Positions 47,881-57,379 are shown, counted from the stretch's first letter. The stretch: DNA of 64,000 nucleotides from Pseudohongiella sp. (GCF_011050365.1 NZ_DRFV01000017.1:124001-188000); one strand, 5' to 3'. Translations and numbers: made by a program. The notes: generated by a model from the sequence alone, not told the origin.

Positions 47881-49896
47881 TTAGTGGATGCGCCGCCAGT
47901 ATTCACGGTTGAGCAGTGTCACCAGCACAAACAGTATGGCCAGGAAACCCAGTACATAGACCCCAATTTCCTGTCGCTTGAGGCGTACAGGCTCCCCAAT
48001 GTAGTAGAGGAAGTTGACCATGTCATAAACAAATGCATCAAACTCTTCCGGCGTCAATTCACCGGTACCCGCCACATGGCTGAGTTCGCAGTCTTCGGGG
48101 GCCTCTGCATTGTTGGTGCAGACTACGTCCCCCTGCAGCTCATACAGAACATTGGGCATACCGACATTCGGGAACACGGTGTTATTGACACCCCAGACCC
48201 GGCTGGTATCGGTATAGAACGAGTTCAGATAGCCTGACAGCCATGCCGGACTGTGAAGACGGCCCGCCAGCGTCAGGTCGGGTGGTGTTTTACCGAACCA
48301 GTTATTGCTGTCATCCGCATCCATGTTGTTTTGCATCAGATCGCCGATGGAAGCGTCACCGAACACCAGGTTTTCCATCACCAGATCTGTGGGGATACCC
48401 AGGTCGTCAGCGGTACGCTGGTAGCGCGCGTATTGCAGCGAATGGCAAGAGTGACAGTAGCTCATGTACGACGTGAAGCCACGCTGCAAGGAGGCTTCAT
48501 CACGCAAATCCATCTCTACCGGCTCAAGCTCGACCGTTACTTCTGCACCCACAGCTTTGAGCGGCAGGAACACCAGTGCAGCCAGCAGCGCCAGGGTGAT
48601 GGCAAGCTGCTTGTTGGTAATCCAGCGGCCTGTCACGCGCTGCGGCTCCGCAAACGTCTCCTCTTTCTTCGTGTACCAGGGCATCAGGAAGAAGAACAGG
48701 AAATACAGCAGTGTACAGAACTGCGCCAACGCTATCCGAGGTGCGCTGGTGCCCAGCGTGCCCAGATAACCGAGGATCAGGAAGCTGGCAGTAAAGATCA
48801 GCAACGCTATGCGGCTGTACCAGCCTTTATAACGAATTGAACGTACCTTGCTACGATCCAGCCAGGGCAGTACAAACAGGATGGCAATCGCGCCAAACAT
48901 GACAATCATGCCCCAGAACTTCGCGTCGATGCCAAACAACGGCACGGTAACGGCGCGCAGCATGGAATAGAACGGCGTGAAGTACCAGACTGGGGGTACG
49001 TGTGCCGGCGTGACCAACGGATTGGCTTCCTGGAAGTTTGGTGGCTCAAGGAAGTAGCCGCCCATTTCCGGCGCAAAGAAAATCACGAAACAGAACACAA
49101 ACAGGAAGACAGTGATGCCGACCAGATCGTGCACCGTGTAGAACGGGTGGAAAGGAACACCGTCGACAGGGATGCCGTCCGGACCCTTGTTCTTCTTGAT
49201 ATCGATACCGTCAGGGTTGTTCGAGCCGACTTCGTGCAGCGCCAGCAGGTGCAACACAACCAGACCGATCAGGATGATGGGCAATGCCACCACATGCAGC
49301 GCGAAGAAACGGTTGAGAGTAGCACCGGAGATCAGGAAGTCACCGCGCACCCAGATCAGCAGATCTTCCCCAATGACAGGAATGGCACCCACCAGGGACA
49401 CAATGACGTTCGCACCCCAGTAGGACATCTGGCCCCAGGGCAATACGTAACCCATGAAACCTTCCATCATCAGAACCAGGTAAATGGCCATGCCAAACAC
49501 CCAGATCAACTCGCGTGGTTTCTTGTATGAGCCATACATCAGGCCGCGGAACATGTGCAGATAAACCACCACAAAAAACGCGGACGCGCCCGTTGAGTGG
49601 ATGTAACGCAACAGCCAGCCGAATTCCACATCACGCATGATATATTCAACGGACGCGAAAGCAGCCTCGGCACTGTTGGTATAATGCATGGTCAGGAAGA
49701 TGCCTGACACCAGCTGGATAACCAGAACTATCAGCGACAGGACACCAAAGAAATACCAGAAATTGAAGTTCTTCGGTGCGTAATACTTGCTCATATGCTT
49801 TTCCCAAGCATTTACTATGGGCAAGCGGTCATTAGTCCAGTCTCGTAGTCCCGCCAGGGCAGATACGACAAAGCCTTGTTTCTTAGTATCGCTCAT
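47881..49896 (-). CDS. fbcH: Fused cytochrome b / cytochrome c1 polyprotein of the bc1 complex
   Basis: One 671-aa frame covers both redox subunits. Residues 1-415 are cytochrome b, with haem ligands H100/H114 and H201/H216 and the Qo motif PVWY at about 302-305. Residues 430-671 are cytochrome c1. An internal signal-like helix (LAITLALLAALVFLPLKAVGA) is followed by haem motif CHSCH at 481-485, likely Met ligand in PNVGMPN and a C-terminal anchor (EIGVYVLGFLAILFVLVTLL). In Bradyrhizobium the fused FbcH is cut after membrane insertion; cleavage after AVGA near 451 would do the same here. It overlaps the petA stop by one base (TAATG). Confidence 0.95.
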   Translation of the reverse strand: MSDTKKQGFVVSALAGLRDWTNDRLPIVNAWEKHMSKYYAPKNFNFWYFFGVLSLIVLVIQLVSGIFLTMHYTNSAEAAFASVEYIMRDVEFGWLLRYIHSTGASAFFVVVYLHMFRGLMYGSYKKPRELIWVFGMAIYLVLMMEGFMGYVLPWGQMSYWGANVIVSLVGAIPVIGEDLLIWVRGDFLISGATLNRFFALHVVALPIILIGLVVLHLLALHEVGSNNPDGIDIKKNKGPDGIPVDGVPFHPFYTVHDLVGITVFLFVFCFVIFFAPEMGGYFLEPPNFQEANPLVTPAHVPPVWYFTPFYSMLRAVTVPLFGIDAKFWGMIVMFGAIAILFVLPWLDRSKVRSIRYKGWYSRIALLIFTASFLILGYLGTLGTSAPRIALAQFCTLLYFLFFFLMPWYTKKEETFAEPQRVTGRWITNKQLAITLALLAALVFLPLKAVGAEVTVELEPVEMDLRDEASLQRGFTSYMSYCHSCHSLQYARYQRTADDLGIPTDLVMENLVFGDASIGDLMQNNMDADDSNNWFGKTPPDLTLAGRLHSPAWLSGYLNSFYTDTSRVWGVNNTVFPNVGMPNVLYELQGDVVCTNNAEAPEDCELSHVAGTGELTPEEFDAFVYDMVNFLYYIGEPVRLKRQEIGVYVLGFLAILFVLVTLLNREYWRRIH

Positions 49897-50498
49897 TATG
49901 CGTTCACCCCGTCTTCACCAATCACCAGGACATTATCGGTTTCGTAGTAATAAGGCGGTACTTCCATATTCCGCGAAGCCGGTGAACCGTTATAAACACG
50001 ACCCGCCATATCAAACTTGGAGCCATGACAGGGACAGTAGAAACCGCCTTTCCAGTTAGCCTCAAAAGGCTCCGGCCGGATGGCCAGACGTGGTGTCGGC
50101 GAGCAGAACAGGTGCGGGCACAGACCTATCAACACCAGAATTTCCGGTTCGCGCGAACGATATTCATTCTGAGCGTACTCCGGCTGTTCCGGCTGCTCTG
50201 AACCAGGGTCCTGCAGGACATCCTCGCCCAACGTATCCAGTGCTGCCAGTGCTTCCTGAGTGCGTCGCACGACAAAAATGGGTCGTCCGCGCCAGGCGGG
50301 AATCGGGCCAATAATGGCACCCTCTTCAATACGACTGATATCAACCCTAACCGGCGCTCCCGCTGCACGCGCTTTCGCGCTGGGATTCCAGGAACCGACG
50401 AAAGGAACAATTGCCCCCACGACGCCGGCTGCCCCTACGACCGAGGTTGACCCCAATAAAAACCGTCTGCGGCCAGAATCAGTACCGTCTTCACTCAC
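49896..50498 (-). CDS. petA: Rieske iron-sulfur subunit of the bc1 complex
   Basis: A 200-aa protein with twin-arginine-like start GRRRFLLGSTSVVGAAGVVG and one TM anchor. Cluster box 1 reads C127-P-H-L-F-C132 and box 2 C155-P-C-H158, so both His and both cluster Cys plus the disulfide Cys are kept. Box 1 is usually CTHLGC; Pro and Phe here replace conserved Thr and Gly. GTG 50498 is chosen because AGGAG lies eight bases upstream; the frame is open to 50573. It is first in the operon petA-fbcH, with sspAB behind it. Confidence 0.95.
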   Translation of the reverse strand: MSEDGTDSGRRRFLLGSTSVVGAAGVVGAIVPFVGSWNPSAKARAAGAPVRVDISRIEEGAIIGPIPAWRGRPIFVVRRTQEALAALDTLGEDVLQDPGSEQPEQPEYAQNEYRSREPEILVLIGLCPHLFCSPTPRLAIRPEPFEANWKGGFYCPCHGSKFDMAGRVYNGSPASRNMEVPPYYYETDNVLVIGEDGVNA

Positions 50499-50720
50499 CG
50501 TGTATTCTCCTGAGCTTTGTCGTCTGTCAAAAAAGAGTAGAGCCTGCCCCGATACTGAATCCGGGCTCGGCAAAAATCTGCTAATGCTGCTTTGCTGCGC
50601 TTATTATTATGCTGGCCTCTTGACCCCGGAGCTGACAAAAACCCCGGATCGACAGCTTCAGTCCCTGCTGTCTGACAATGATGGTACTGGCTGAAAGGCG
50701 CAAACCGGCAAACGGGCGAG

Positions 50721-50749
50721 ATGGTAGTCAATTTCACGATTTTTTTCAA
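50721..50749 (-). promoter_or_regulatory. Predicted sigma-70 promoter of the petA operon
   Basis: On the minus strand: -35 TTGAAA (50749-50744), a 17-bp spacer and -10 TACCAT (50726-50721). It is the best match in the petA upstream region. Confidence 0.55.
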
Positions 50750-50814
50750 GCACGCCATCATGGCAATTGCACTTAAGCGGCTGAATTAAAAAGGAATTTA
50801 TTTTTTCACCAGAA

Positions 50815-50856
50815 ACAAAAAAAGCGCCTGCCTATCGGCAACAGCGCTTTTTTTGT
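50815..50856 (-). terminator. Terminator of rplM-rpsI
   Basis: A 13-bp perfect stem (50815-50827 with 50844-50856) with A7/T7 tracts running into GCGC, plus an inner TGCC/GGCA stem. It follows the rpsI stop by about 39 bp. The A/T symmetry would let it work in both directions. Confidence 0.9.
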
Positions 50857-50894
50857 TAATCAAGGGCTGATAAGGCCGGGATAACCCCGACAGA

Positions 50895-51287
50895 TCAACG
50901 CTTGGAGTACTGAGGACGCTTGCGTGCTTTACGCAGACCGACCTTCTTACGCTCAACCTCACGTGCATCACGGGTCACAAAGCCAGCTTTACGCAGCGGC
51001 GACCGGAGCTCTTCGTCATAAGCGATCAGAGCACGGGTCAGACCGTGGCGAATCGCGCCTGCCTGACCAAAACTACCACCACCTTTTACGGTGACCTTGA
51101 TATCGAACTTGCCAGACATCTCCAGCAGCTCAAGCGGCTGCTGAACAATCATGCGGGCAACTTCACGGCCAAAAAAGCCGTCGAGCGTGCGCTGGTTTAC
51201 CGTGATATTGCCACTGCCTTTGGTGATGAACACGCGAGCAGTCGCTGTTTTACGTCGGCCAGTGCCGTAGTATTGAGTCGTTGACAT
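50895..51287 (-). CDS. rpsI: 30S ribosomal protein S9
   Basis: A 130-aa basic ribosomal protein near the P-site t[19 protein letters not shown] at the N-terminus, [19 protein letters not shown], and the C-terminal tail [12 protein letters not shown] that touches the tRNA anticodon loop are all typical. It is 37 bp downstream of rplM in the standard L13-S9 operon. Confidence 0.99.
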   Translation of the reverse strand: MSTTQYYGTGRRKTATARVFITKGSGNITVNQRTLDGFFGREVARMIVQQPLELLEMSGKFDIKVTVKGGGSFGQAGAIRHGLTRALIAYDEELRSPLRKAGFVTRDAREVERKKVGLRKARKRPQYSKR

Positions 51288-51324
51288 AGGAATTCAGTGA
51301 GCCTCGTAAATCCTTTGTAAATTC

Positions 51325-51753
51325 TTACAGTTGCAGTGCCTGCGGCTGTTGGGCCGCGTGAGGATGCTCAGTACCAGCATAAACTTTCAGCTTTTTGAAC
51401 ATCGCCCGACCCAGCGGCGTGCGAGGCAACATGCCTTTCACAGCCAGCTTGAGCACACGCTCAGGAGAGCGGTCAATGAGCTTCTCAAAACTGAAAGTCT
51501 TCAGTCCGCCCGGGTATCCCGAGTGGCTGTAATACATCTTGTCTTTTGCTTTCTTGCCGGTTACCCGGACCTTCTCAGCATTTACCACAACAATAAAGTC
51601 ACCGGTATCCACGTGAGGCGTGTACTCAGGTTTGTGTTTTCCACGCAGGCGGCTTGCGATTTCAGTTGCCATACGCCCAAGCGTTTGGCCTTCTGCATCT
51701 ACGAGCAGCCAGTTATGTTCTACATTCTGTGGTTTTGCACTAAAAGTCTTCAT
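51325..51753 (-). CDS. rplM: 50S ribosomal protein L13
   Basis: An early-assembling 23S rRNA-binding protein of 142 aa. [49 protein letters not shown] and the [18 protein letters not shown] region match L13. It heads the L13-S9 operon and has a good promoter. Confidence 0.99.
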   Translation of the reverse strand: MKTFSAKPQNVEHNWLLVDAEGQTLGRMATEIASRLRGKHKPEYTPHVDTGDFIVVVNAEKVRVTGKKAKDKMYYSHSGYPGGLKTFSFEKLIDRSPERVLKLAVKGMLPRTPLGRAMFKKLKVYAGTEHPHAAQQPQALQL

Positions 51754-51792
51754 GTAACGTCACCGAACGGGCATTATCTTCAGGGAGCGCGA

Positions 51793-51821
51793 ATACTACC
51801 GAAGCGCCTGTCATTATTCAA
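51793..51821 (-). promoter_or_regulatory. Predicted sigma-70 promoter of rplM-rpsI
   Basis: On the minus strand: -35 TTGAAT (51821-51816), a 17-bp spacer and -10 TAGTAT (51798-51793), giving a leader of about 35 nt. Confidence 0.6.
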
Positions 51822-51851
51822 GCATTTTATGGATAGAAAGTATTAAATTGA

Positions 51852-52961
51852 TCACGGGCGGTGTTCGCGGGCCAGATATTCTTCCGACTGCATCTCCAGC
51901 AGTCGACTGCGGGTGCGCTCAAACACAAACGCCAAACCCTGCCCAATGTATAAATCAGACAATGGCACGGCGGCGGACAAAATCAATTTTACGTGGCGAT
52001 CATACAGCTCATCGACCAGACTGACAAATCTGCGTGCAACATCGTCCTGCGCCGGGCCCATTTGCGGGACACCGCCCAGCACCACCGCGTGATAAACTTT
52101 TGCCAGCTCTATATAGTCATAAGCACTGCGGGCTCCGTCGCACAGATCATCAAAATCGAACCAGACCACATCATCAGCCACTCGCCTGACCGGTAATGAG
52201 CGCCCCAGAATCCCGATCTCTCCGCCAAGCTGGGAGTCGGCATGTTCGGGCGCCAGCCGCGCAAAAGCTTCCTTCAGGGCCTGCTCCGCGTCATCGCCTA
52301 ACGGCGAGAAGTACAGACTGGCCTGCTTCAGGGCACGCAAACGGTAGTCAACCCCGCCGTCCAGCTCAATGATATCGGTATGTTTATGCAACAGGGCAAT
52401 GGCGGGCAGAAAACGCTCACGCTGCAAACCGTTGGCATAGAGCCCATCGGGATGAATATTGGAGGTTGCAATCAGCACTACTCCCGCCTCCAGCAAATGC
52501 TCCAGCAAGCGCCCGAGGATCATCGCATCACCGATATCGGAAACAAAGAACTCATCGAAACACAACACTTGTGCATTTTCTGCGATATCAGCCGCGACTT
52601 GCTCAAGTGGATTCTTCTGGCCCTTTAGCGCCGTCAGGCGGCCGTGCACCATTTGCATAAAACGGTGAAAGTGCGTGCGCTGCTTACTGGCCAGTGGCAG
52701 ACACTCGTAAAACGTATCCATGATGTAGGTCTTGCCACGACCCACGCCGCCGTGAAAATAGAGCCCTTTCACCGGCCCCGCCGGCTTGCCTGCCAGCGCA
52801 CCCGCCAGCCTTCCCCACCAGGAATCCCGGCTGCCACGTCGCTCGGCAGCCATCACGTCGTCGTAGACGCGCTGGACATGAACAATCGCCCGCGCCTGCG
52901 CTTCGTCGGGCAGCAGCAGACCCTGGGCAATATCTTCCTGGTAGCGCTGTATAGGTGTCAT
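51852..52961 (-). CDS. zapE: ZapE/AFG1-like cell-division ATPase
   Basis: A 369-aa AFG1-family P-loop ATPase. Walker A is GGVGRGKTYIMD (about residue 70), Walker B VLCFDEFFVSDIGDAMIL, then sensor-type TSNIHPDGLYANGLQR. E. coli ZapE binds FtsZ and destabilises polymers under low oxygen or high temperature. Located upstream of rplM-rpsI in the Pseudomonas-like order and divergent from zapG. Confidence 0.95.
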   Translation of the reverse strand: MTPIQRYQEDIAQGLLLPDEAQARAIVHVQRVYDDVMAAERRGSRDSWWGRLAGALAGKPAGPVKGLYFHGGVGRGKTYIMDTFYECLPLASKQRTHFHRFMQMVHGRLTALKGQKNPLEQVAADIAENAQVLCFDEFFVSDIGDAMILGRLLEHLLEAGVVLIATSNIHPDGLYANGLQRERFLPAIALLHKHTDIIELDGGVDYRLRALKQASLYFSPLGDDAEQALKEAFARLAPEHADSQLGGEIGILGRSLPVRRVADDVVWFDFDDLCDGARSAYDYIELAKVYHAVVLGGVPQMGPAQDDVARRFVSLVDELYDRHVKLILSAAVPLSDLYIGQGLAFVFERTRSRLLEMQSEEYLAREHRP

Positions 52962-53004
52962 TGTGTGAAAACCGGCATTGCCTGAAAGCCCAGCATTCTA
53001 GACT

Positions 53005-53042
53005 CCTTAAGGGGACGGAGGGAAGACTCCGTCCCCTTAAGG
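53005..53042. repeat. Perfect 16-bp inverted repeat between zapE and zapG
   Basis: Arms at 53005-53020 and 53027-53042 are exact reverse complements (core GGGGACGGAG) around a 6-nt loop. No T-run follows in either direction, so it is not a normal terminator. It lies 44 bp upstream of zapE and 106 bp upstream of zapG. Its form suggests a REP-like or miniature element, but no transposase is nearby. Confidence 0.7.
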
Positions 53043-53147
53043 ACTGCTGTCGTTCAACACTGGGCAGACATCATGCTAGAATACCGGCAGGTCATCCGGC
53101 CTTAATCGTTATACTTGCGCTTACTCGGGCGAAGGAAGAGTTTTAAT

Positions 53148-53714
53148 ATGTTGTGGTTAACCGGTATCGTTTGCCTGGCTGTCGGCCTGGTGGCGGGGGT
53201 GCTTATTGCCAAACGATTTAACGGCAGCAACTCTGCCAAAGTATCTGAACTCGAAACACGGGTGCAGGAACTGCAGCGTCATCACGCGCAGTATCGCGAC
53301 GATGTCAGCACTCATTTTAATACCACCGCGGAGCTGGTTCAGCAAATGACCGAGAGTTACCGCGATGTTTACCAACATCTTGCTGGTGGCGCGCAGGATC
53401 TGTGCACAGATGATGTTGCCAGCAAGCTGCTGCCGGCGACAGAGCAGTCGATGTTTTACCACGCCGACGACAACGCGCTGGAGCCGCCCAAGGACTACGC
53501 ACCGAAAAAGATTCCCGGGCAGTCCGGCGCGCTGGCTGAGAACTTTGGCCTGGACATTGATACTGGCCCGGGCCAGGCCAAGACTCCTTACCAGAGCAAG
53601 GACAGCAGCCAGGGCCCGGCGTCGGACGCCAAACCGGACGGAAGCCCCGACAACGCCGCGAAAGAGAGCCGAGAGAAAGCCAAAGACCACAGGCAGACTG
53701 TCGACGAAAGCTGA
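53148..53714 (+). CDS. zapG: ZapG/YhcB-type envelope protein (DUF1043)
   Basis: A 188-aa protein: one N-terminal TM helix (MLWLTGIVCLAVGLVAGVLI), then a coiled-coil segment (SELETRVQELQRHHAQYRDD, about 32-75) and a long disordered Lys/Pro/Asp-rich tail. This is the YhcB family, linked in E. coli to cell division and envelope synthesis. SD GAAGGA precedes ATG 53148. It is followed by cysD after 75 bp; functional connection to sulfate assimilation is not implied. Confidence 0.88.
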   Translation: MLWLTGIVCLAVGLVAGVLIAKRFNGSNSAKVSELETRVQELQRHHAQYRDDVSTHFNTTAELVQQMTESYRDVYQHLAGGAQDLCTDDVASKLLPATEQSMFYHADDNALEPPKDYAPKKIPGQSGALAENFGLDIDTGPGQAKTPYQSKDSSQGPASDAKPDGSPDNAAKESREKAKDHRQTVDES

Positions 53715-53789
53715 GCAACCCCCGAACCCTATTGAACCATCACAGCGCCGGCTTACTGAAGGCGCTGCAGAACCCGGTGCGAAAACATC

Positions 53790-54698
53790 ATGGCTGATTA
53801 TAACCTCACACACCTCAAACAACTGGAAGCAGAGAGCATTCATATCATTCGCGAGGTTGCCGCTGAATTCAGCAACCCCGTCATGCTCTATTCGATTGGC
53901 AAGGACTCCTCAGTCATGCTGCACCTGGCACTGAAAGCGTTTTATCCCGGACGCCTGCCGTTTCCCCTGATGCATGTTGATACCACCTGGAAGTTTCGCG
54001 AAATGATCGAGTTCCGGGACGCCCAGATGGAAAAACTGGGACTGGACCTGATTGTCCATATCAACCAGGAAGGCGTTGCTGCCGGTATTGGCCCGTTTAC
54101 GCATGGCAGTGAAAAACATACCGATGTCATGAAAACCCAAGGCCTGCGACAGGCGCTGGATGAACACAAATTCGATGCCGCTTTCGGCGGCGGTCGCCGC
54201 GATGAAGAAAAATCTCGCGCCAAAGAACGGGTATTTTCCTTCCGCGACAAAAACCACCGCTGGGATCCGAAAAATCAGCGACCGGAGCTGTGGAACATCT
54301 ACAACGGCAAGGTCAATCGTGGCGAAAGCATCCGTGTGTTTCCGCTGTCCAACTGGACCGAGCTGGATATCTGGCAGTACATCTACCTTAACAATATTGA
54401 AATTTCACCCCTGTATTTTGCCAGGGAGCGGCCTGTCGTCAATATGGACGGTATTGACATCATGGTTGACGACGACCGCATGCCCATTGCACCGGGTACC
54501 AAAATCGAAAACAAGATGGTGCGTTTCCGTACCCTGGGCTGCTATCCGCTAACCGGCGCCGTAGAGTCTAACGCGACGACGCTGCCCGACATTATTCAGG
54601 AAATGCTGTTAACCACCAGCTCCGAACGCCAGGGACGACTGATCGATTCAGACCAGGCCGGCTCCATGGAAGAAAAGAAACGCAAAGGGTACTTCTGA
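53790..54698 (+). CDS. cysD: Sulfate adenylyltransferase subunit 2
   Basis: PAPS-reductase-like ATP pyrophosphatase subunit that makes APS from sulfate and ATP with CysN. The PP-loop is [17 protein letters not shown], followed by [20 protein letters not shown] and [18 protein letters not shown]. It is 302 aa and one base upstream of cysNC. Confidence 0.98.
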   Translation: MADYNLTHLKQLEAESIHIIREVAAEFSNPVMLYSIGKDSSVMLHLALKAFYPGRLPFPLMHVDTTWKFREMIEFRDAQMEKLGLDLIVHINQEGVAAGIGPFTHGSEKHTDVMKTQGLRQALDEHKFDAAFGGGRRDEEKSRAKERVFSFRDKNHRWDPKNQRPELWNIYNGKVNRGESIRVFPLSNWTELDIWQYIYLNNIEISPLYFARERPVVNMDGIDIMVDDDRMPIAPGTKIENKMVRFRTLGCYPLTGAVESNATTLPDIIQEMLLTTSSERQGRLIDSDQAGSMEEKKRKGYF

Positions 54699-54699
54699 C

Positions 54700-56610
54700 A
54701 TGTCACACCAATCAGAGCTTATCAGCACAGACATTACCGCCTACCTGGCACAACACGAACGCAAAGAAATGCTGCGCCTGCTGACCTGCGGCAGCGTTGA
54801 CGACGGCAAAAGCACCCTGATCGGACGCCTGCTGCACGACTCCAAGATGATCTACGAAGATCAGTTGGCCGCGATTACCGCCGACAGCGTCAAATCCGGC
54901 ACCACTGGCGGCAAGGTTGATCTGGCACTGCTGGTCGATGGTCTGCAGGCAGAGCGCGAACAGGGCATCACCATTGATGTGGCTTACCGCTACTTCTCCA
55001 CCTCCAAGCGCAAGTTCATCATCGCCGACACGCCCGGTCACGAACAGTACACGCGCAACATGGCCACCGGCGCCTCTACCTGCGACCTGGCCATCATTCT
55101 CATCGACGCCCGCCACGGCGTGCAGGTGCAGACCCGCCGTCACAGCTTTATTACGTCCCTGCTGGGCATCAAGCATATCGTGGTGGCCATCAACAAGATG
55201 GATTTGATGGAGTACAGCGAGGAAGTCTTTGCCAGGATCAAGGCTGATTACCTGAAATTCAGTGAAAAGCTGCGCGATGCCGAGTTCCACTTTATACCGA
55301 TGTCTGCCCTGGACGGTGACAACGTGGTTAACGCCAGCGAACACATGCCCTGGTACGCAGGGCCGACCCTGATGTCGCTGCTTGAGCACGTCCAGATTGC
55401 GGAAGACCGGAACTACGACGACTTCCGCTATCCCGTGCAGTACGTCAATCGCCCCAACCTGAACTTCCGCGGCTTCTGCGGTACCGTTGCCTCCGGGGTT
55501 GTCCGCAAGGGTGACGAGATCATGGTGTTGCCCTCACGCAAAAAAAGTCGCATCAAATCGATTGTCACCTTCGACGAGGAGCTCGAGCTGGCGCATGCGG
55601 AAATGGCAATCACACTGACCCTGGAAGATGAAGTGGATGTCAGCCGTGGCGACATGATTGTGCACAGGGATAACCTGCCAACCATTACCGAAGAATTCGA
55701 CGCAACCGTGGTCTGGATGACAGACGCTGCCATGTTGCCGGGCAAACTTTACGACTTCAAACTGGGCAGCAAAACGGTGAGTGGACGCATTAACGCCCTG
55801 AAATATCAGATCGACGTTAACAGCCTGGAAGAAAAACCGGCGCCGGGCCTGGAGCTCAATGAAATCGGACTGTGTGAAATCAGTGTCGATCAGCCGGTCT
55901 GCATCGACAGCTATGAAAAGAATCGCAGTACCGGCGCTTTTATCGTTGTTGACCGACTAACCAATGTCACGGTCGGCGCCGGCATGATCAATCTGGAAAG
56001 TGCCGCTGCCCGTCGCAACAGGGCTCGCAGCAGCGCAACACACGTTACCCGCGAAGAGCGCGCCGCCAGATATGGCCAGAAACCAGCCACGATTATGTTC
56101 ATTGGCGTCTCCGGCGCCGGCAAATCGACGCTGGCTCATGGTCTGGAACGCCGTCTGTTTGACATGGGCCGGGTCAGCACCGTGCTGGACGGCAAAGCGA
56201 TGCGTCTGGGTATCAGCAAGGATCTGCCTCATGATGCCCAGGGCCGTGCTGAAAACCTGCGCCGCAGTGCTCACATCGCACGCTTCCTGAACGACTCAGG
56301 CATGATCTGCTGCGCCGCTTTTGTCGCACCCAATCCGGATTCGCGGGAACACGCGGTCAGTGTTATTGGCAAAGACAACTGCCACATCGTGTACCTGAAT
56401 CCGCCCATAGAGGTGTGTCAGCAGCGCGACCCCAGTGGCATTTACGCAGCGGCGGAAACGACCGGTTCGGCGGACATCCCCGGCATCTCCTTCCCCTATG
56501 CTCCACCTGAAAAAGTGGACCTGGAGCTGGATACCGGACATCTGTCAGTCGAGGACTGCCTCGACCAGGTCGTCGCCCTGATGCAGGATAAAGGCGTGAT
56601 AAAAAGTTAG
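54700..56610 (+). CDS. cysNC: Bifunctional sulfate adenylyltransferase subunit 1 / adenylylsulfate kinase
   Basis: A 636-aa fusion. Residues 1-450 are the GTPase subunit CysN: G1 [11 protein letters not shown]3 DTPGHEQY, G4 NKMD. Residues 460-636 are an APS kinase: P-loop GVSGAGKST near 469 and [17 protein letters not shown]. The APS-binding DGDNVR region reads D497-G-K-A-M-R here, with Lys and Ala where Asp and Asn are usual. The reaction couples GTP hydrolysis to APS synthesis and then gives PAPS. cysD precedes it directly; the nif3-like gene ends only 7 bp away on the other strand. Confidence 0.95.
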   Translation: MSHQSELISTDITAYLAQHERKEMLRLLTCGSVDDGKSTLIGRLLHDSKMIYEDQLAAITADSVKSGTTGGKVDLALLVDGLQAEREQGITIDVAYRYFSTSKRKFIIADTPGHEQYTRNMATGASTCDLAIILIDARHGVQVQTRRHSFITSLLGIKHIVVAINKMDLMEYSEEVFARIKADYLKFSEKLRDAEFHFIPMSALDGDNVVNASEHMPWYAGPTLMSLLEHVQIAEDRNYDDFRYPVQYVNRPNLNFRGFCGTVASGVVRKGDEIMVLPSRKKSRIKSIVTFDEELELAHAEMAITLTLEDEVDVSRGDMIVHRDNLPTITEEFDATVVWMTDAAMLPGKLYDFKLGSKTVSGRINALKYQIDVNSLEEKPAPGLELNEIGLCEISVDQPVCIDSYEKNRSTGAFIVVDRLTNVTVGAGMINLESAAARRNRARSSATHVTREERAARYGQKPATIMFIGVSGAGKSTLAHGLERRLFDMGRVSTVLDGKAMRLGISKDLPHDAQGRAENLRRSAHIARFLNDSGMICCAAFVAPNPDSREHAVSVIGKDNCHIVYLNPPIEVCQQRDPSGIYAAAETTGSADIPGISFPYAPPEKVDLELDTGHLSVEDCLDQVVALMQDKGVIKS

Positions 56611-56617
56611 GGAACCC

Positions 56618-57379
56618 CTAAACCGGGTTGTCGATATCAATAAACTGATGCTGCAAATCAAAACGCTGGGCCAGCAATTGGCCCAGCGCCTGCACACCAT
56701 AACGTTCGGTCGCGTGGTGACCGGCGGCGAAATAGTGAATGCCGTGCTCACGCGCGCTATGCACAGTCGGCTCGGATATCTCACCCGAAATATAGGCATC
56801 AGCACCGGCGGCTACCGCCTGCTCGATATAACCTTGCGCAGCGCCCGTGCACCAGGCCACCGTGCGGATAGGCGCTTCTGACCCGGCAATATGCAGGGGC
56901 TCTCGTTGCAGGCGGGCGGCCAGCAGCGCGGCAAAATCGGCACCGGACATCGGCGCTGGCAGCTGCGCCACCAACCCCATATCGTGATTGTTTTGCCGGG
57001 ATAGCGCCGAGCCGGGGTTCAGTCCCAGTATTTTCGCCAATTGCACATTGTTGCCAAGCTCAGGGTGGGCATCCAGCGGCAGATGATAGGCTATCAAGCT
57101 GACATCATGTTCCATCAAGGTTTTGATCCGACGCCGCTTGATGCCAGTCAATACCGCATCCTCACCACGCCAGAAGTAACCATGGTGTACCAGTATTGCA
57201 TCGGCTTTCTGCTCGATGGCAGCATCAATCAACGCCTGACATGCGGTCACACCTGTGACCAGCCGCCCAATGTGCGCCCGTCCCTGAACCTGAAGCCCGT
57301 TCGGGCAGTAGTCCTTGAACTGTTCGGGCTTCAGCTCGCGCGTCAGTGCGGCCATCAACTCATCTAAACTGACAGTCAT
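56618..57379 (-). CDS. NIF3-family metal-binding protein (YbgI-like)
   Basis: A 253-aa dinuclear-metal-binding protein of the NIF3/DUF34 family. CPNGLQVQG, VTACQALIDAAIE, LVHHGYFWRGED, YHLPLDAHPELGNN and HATERYGVQALG hold the His/Asp/Glu metal ligands. Family members are annotated as GTP cyclohydrolase 1 type 2 homologues, but the cellular role is unclear. It is divergent from degS, as in Pseudomonas. Confidence 0.93.
   Translation of the reverse strand: MTVSLDELMAALTRELKPEQFKDYCPNGLQVQGRAHIGRLVTGVTACQALIDAAIEQKADAILVHHGYFWRGEDAVLTGIKRRRIKTLMEHDVSLIAYHLPLDAHPELGNNVQLAKILGLNPGSALSRQNNHDMGLVAQLPAPMSGADFAALLAARLQREPLHIAGSEAPIRTVAWCTGAAQGYIEQAVAAGADAYISGEISEPTVHSAREHGIHYFAAGHHATERYGVQALGQLLAQRFDLQHQFIDIDNPV

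Larger units (their letters stand above)
50499..50894. other. Intergenic region between petA and rpsI
   Basis: About 395 bp without a supportable gene. It holds the rpsI terminator (50815-50856), the predicted petA promoter (50721-50749) and a long petA leader of about 215 nt with no obvious riboswitch or attenuator. Confidence 0.6.

Noticed and set aside
49000-49010. PVWY in place of PEWY in the cytochrome b Qo motif as an anomaly
   Set aside because: To my knowledge this variant is common in beta- and gammaproteobacterial cytochrome b, so it is not unusual by itself.
53005-53042. Inverted repeat as a Rho-independent terminator of zapE or an upstream gene
   Set aside because: No T-run on either strand, and it lies in a divergent promoter region where no transcript needs to end.
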